NCBI GenBank assembly: GCA_013214715.1
Contig: JABSSB010000188.1
Location: forward strand, 1 to 8,056
Direction of reading: 5' to 3'
DNA from: Paracoccaceae bacterium
GTDB lineage: Bacteria; Pseudomonadota; Alphaproteobacteria; Rhodobacterales; Rhodobacteraceae
Length of the DNA stretch: 8,056 nucleotides
This document shows positions 6,672 through 8,056 of this stretch, piece by piece; position 1 is the stretch's first letter; the number at the start of each line of letters is the position of its first letter. Both the position numbers and the translations under genes were made by a program. Under the pieces are notes generated by a model, which saw only the letters and a program-made list of their open reading frames with translations, ran no database searches and had not been told where the DNA came from.

Positions 6672-7310
6672 ATGGCCTGCGGAACCAGCTATCGCATTGA
6701 GGTACACAACGCCGCGGTATCTCGAGTGAGACGGTTGCAGAGATCACATTTCGCAGAAGCCAAGGCCGGTGACCTGCTGGCCGAACATGAAACCTTTTCT
6801 TCTCTGGATCGTGCTGATCTGGCGCGTCTCATTTCGGCGTCGGTGGTGGATATGGCGAGCGAGGGGGATGTTCTTTTCCGGCAGGGGGATCGCGGCCGGT
6901 CTGCTTATCTGGTGATTGAAGGGGCTCTGGACATCGTGGTCGCCATGCAGGGCGTGGATGTGGCCGTGGCGCGGGTAGGGCGCGGTGGTCTGGTTGGCGA
7001 GATTGCGGCTTTCTCGGATGTGCCGCGCACGGCAACGGTTGTGGCACGTGGTTCGGTGCATCTGTTGCGCATCGAGCAGGAGGAGGTGCGCTCTCTTTTG
7101 GCCGGGAACCCCGCAGTGGCGGCGTCGGTGATTGGCCAGCTTGGGGCGCGGTTGCAACGGCTCAATGGCATCTTTGCGGCGCTGACGCGCGCGGCAAGGG
7201 CTTTGGCCAAGGATGCGTTTGAGCCGGGCATGCTGCGGTCGATCCGGGCCAATGCCGACCGCTACAGCCTGTTTGCGGACACTTTTGAAGCGATGGCCGA
7301 AGAAATTTAG
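6672..7310 (+). CDS. Cyclic-nucleotide-binding domain protein (N-terminal half of a split phosphatase gene)
   Basis: These 212 residues hold a cNMP-binding (CAP-family effector) domain at about 38-150. Visible features are the beta-strand segment DVLFRQGDRGRSAYLVIEG (66-84), the phosphate-binding cassette GLVGEIAAFSDVPRTATV (106-123) with Glu110 and Arg119, then HLLRIEQEEVRSLL. The Glu and Arg that contact ribose and phosphate in cAMP/cGMP receptors are present, so nucleotide binding is plausible. There is no helix-turn-helix, so this is not a CRP-type regulator. A helical, coiled-coil-like linker (about 155-212) runs to the stop. The TAG at 7308-7310 lies in the middle of that linker, and the same frame continues straight into a SpoIIE phosphatase domain. 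This is therefore probably the front half of one gene of 449 sense-plus-amber codons (6672-8021). A GAAGG Shine-Dalgarno 6 nt before the ATG supports the start. Confidence 0.85.
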   Translation: MACGTSYRIEVHNAAVSRVRRLQRSHFAEAKAGDLLAEHETFSSLDRADLARLISASVVDMASEGDVLFRQGDRGRSAYLVIEGALDIVVAMQGVDVAVARVGRGGLVGEIAAFSDVPRTATVVARGSVHLLRIEQEEVRSLLAGNPAVAASVIGQLGARLQRLNGIFAALTRAARALAKDAFEPGMLRSIRANADRYSLFADTFEAMAEEI

Positions 7311-7334
7311 GCCAAGCGCGCCCACGCCCATGAA
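7308..7334 (+). pseudogene. In-frame amber stop splitting the cNMP-SpoIIE gene
   Basis: The frame opened at 6672 meets TAG at 7308-7310 and then stays open to the TGA at 8019-8021. Bases 7311-7334 translate as AKRAHAHE, joining MAEEI before the stop to MQTAAEIQQSFLP after it. The joined sequence reads as the continuous helical linker that normally leads into the IQQSxLP motif of SpoIIE phosphatases. No Shine-Dalgarno precedes the downstream ATG at 7335 (upstream bases CGCGCCCACGCCCATGAA). Single changes of GAG, CAG, AAG, TCG, TTG or TGG would give this TAG. Alternatives are reinitiation, natural readthrough or a sequencing error. Confidence 0.7.
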
Positions 7335-8021
7335 ATGCAGACCGCGGCGGAAATTCAGCAAAGCTTTCTGCCCAAACGCTTGCCGTGCGGTCCCTATGCG
7401 GACCGGTTTGCGATCCACGCGGCGATGACCCCTGCGGCCCATGTGGGCGGGGACTTCTATGAGTATTTCATGGTGGGCGTCAGCACGCTTTGTGCCGTGG
7501 TGGGCGATGTATCGGGCAAGGGGGTTCCGGCATCGATGTTCATGTCGATGTCGCGCACGGTTTTGAAAACCAACGCGCGGGACGGCAGCCCGCTGGAGAG
7601 CATCGTGGCGTGCAGCAATGATCTGCTAGTCGAAGACAATGGCGAAGGCATGTTCGTCACGCTTGCCGTCGCGCGGCTGGATTTGCTGAGCGGCCTTTGT
7701 GAACTGGTCAGCGGCGGCCATGAAGAAATATACCTGTTGCACCAGCAAGGCCGGTTGAAGCAATTCGGTGCCATGGGGCCTGCCATCGGCCTGTTTGAAG
7801 GGGCCGAGTTTACCTGCCAGACCATGCGGCTGGCTCCGGGTGAAGGGCTTGTGCTGGCCACGGATGGCGTGACCGAAGCCTTTAATCCAGACGGCACGCA
7901 ATTCGGAGAGAGCGCCACGCAAGAGGTTCTACGCGCGGCAGCACAGGCTGCACCCGATGTGCTGGTCTCCGACATTTTTAAGACCTCTGCGCGGGGGCGT
8001 GATTTTGAGCTGAAGATTTGA
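7335..8021 (+). CDS. SpoIIE/PP2C-type serine phosphatase domain (C-terminal half of a split gene)
   Basis: These 228 residues form a PPM-family phosphatase domain of the RsbU/SpoIIE kind. Such enzymes remove phosphate from Ser/Thr of anti-anti-sigma (STAS) partners in partner-switching systems, using two metal ions. Motifs in order are AEIQQSFLPKRLP (5-17), VGGDFYEYF (37-45) with Asp40, VVGDVSGKGVPASMF (55-69) with Asp58, GMFVTLAVARLD (105-116), VSGGHEEIYLL (125-135), and LVLATDGVTEAFN (172-184) with Asp177. The domain ends abruptly as DIFKTSARGRDFELKI. The usual closing DDIT signature, whose Asp is a metal ligand, is not recognisable, and about ten residues before it seem missing; Asp223 may be a remnant. 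The ATG used here is internal to the ancestral frame and has no Shine-Dalgarno, so expression as a separate protein is doubtful. The most likely origin is a cNMP-regulated phosphatase split by the TAG at 7308. Confidence 0.85.
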   Translation: MQTAAEIQQSFLPKRLPCGPYADRFAIHAAMTPAAHVGGDFYEYFMVGVSTLCAVVGDVSGKGVPASMFMSMSRTVLKTNARDGSPLESIVACSNDLLVEDNGEGMFVTLAVARLDLLSGLCELVSGGHEEIYLLHQQGRLKQFGAMGPAIGLFEGAEFTCQTMRLAPGEGLVLATDGVTEAFNPDGTQFGESATQEVLRAAAQAAPDVLVSDIFKTSARGRDFELKI

Positions 8022-8056
8022 TTTGCGCATTGCGCTCGCCCCGCTTTTGTTTCAGC
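8022..8056. other. Right edge, nothing callable
   Basis: The last 35 bases follow the phosphatase stop. I see no terminator and no start codon with a ribosome-binding site. A frame reading DLRIALAPLLFQ is open from 8017 to the edge but is too short to judge. Confidence 0.3.

Noticed and set aside
6744..7442. 232-codon minus-strand frame across the amber junction
   Set aside because: It is the complement of the cNMP-SpoIIE gene, and its His/Arg-rich composition and lack of motifs mark it as a shadow. It does not explain the TAG.

Overview
The window is ordinary chromosomal DNA of an alphaproteobacterium, most likely the Roseobacter/Rhodobacterales group. This rests on moderately high GC, the form of the aconitase, the DUF1223 and LpxL-like acyltransferase sequences, and the FliG-like protein. 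That placement is judged by eye and not by database search. I see no rRNA, tRNA, insertion sequence, integrase or CRISPR array.

Layout, left to right. Positions 1-69 may hold the tail of a gene entering from the left. A strong intrinsic terminator (90-116) ends the minus-strand aconitase gene acnA (138-2822). A 241-bp divergent intergenic region separates acnA from a plus-strand exported DUF1223 thioredoxin-fold protein (3064-3774). The DUF1223 gene converges on, and overlaps by 7 nt, a minus-strand run of three genes. In transcription order these are an exported TPR protein (6540-5956), a FliG-like motor-switch protein (5894-4782) and a lysophospholipid/lipid A type acyltransferase (4700-3768). 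The gaps between them are 61 and 81 nt and contain perfect or near-perfect inverted repeats, one of them covering the first possible fliG start codon.

From 6672 to the right edge the plus strand carries a cyclic-nucleotide-binding domain followed by a SpoIIE/PP2C-type phosphatase domain. Both lie in one reading frame, interrupted by a single in-frame TAG at 7308-7310. The most economical reading is one 449-codon regulatory gene split by an amber mutation. The phosphatase C-terminus is also short and lacks a recognisable DDIT signature.

AcnA is central metabolism (TCA cycle). The three minus-strand genes may be co-transcribed, but I can name no shared pathway. The cNMP-SpoIIE gene is a signalling module that would normally dephosphorylate an anti-sigma-antagonist-like partner under cyclic nucleotide control. 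No wholly new system is evident. The points worth a second look are the amber-split phosphatase, an Asn where the acyltransferase catalytic Asp/Glu should be, a divergent FliG away from flagellar genes, and the inverted repeats around the fliG start.
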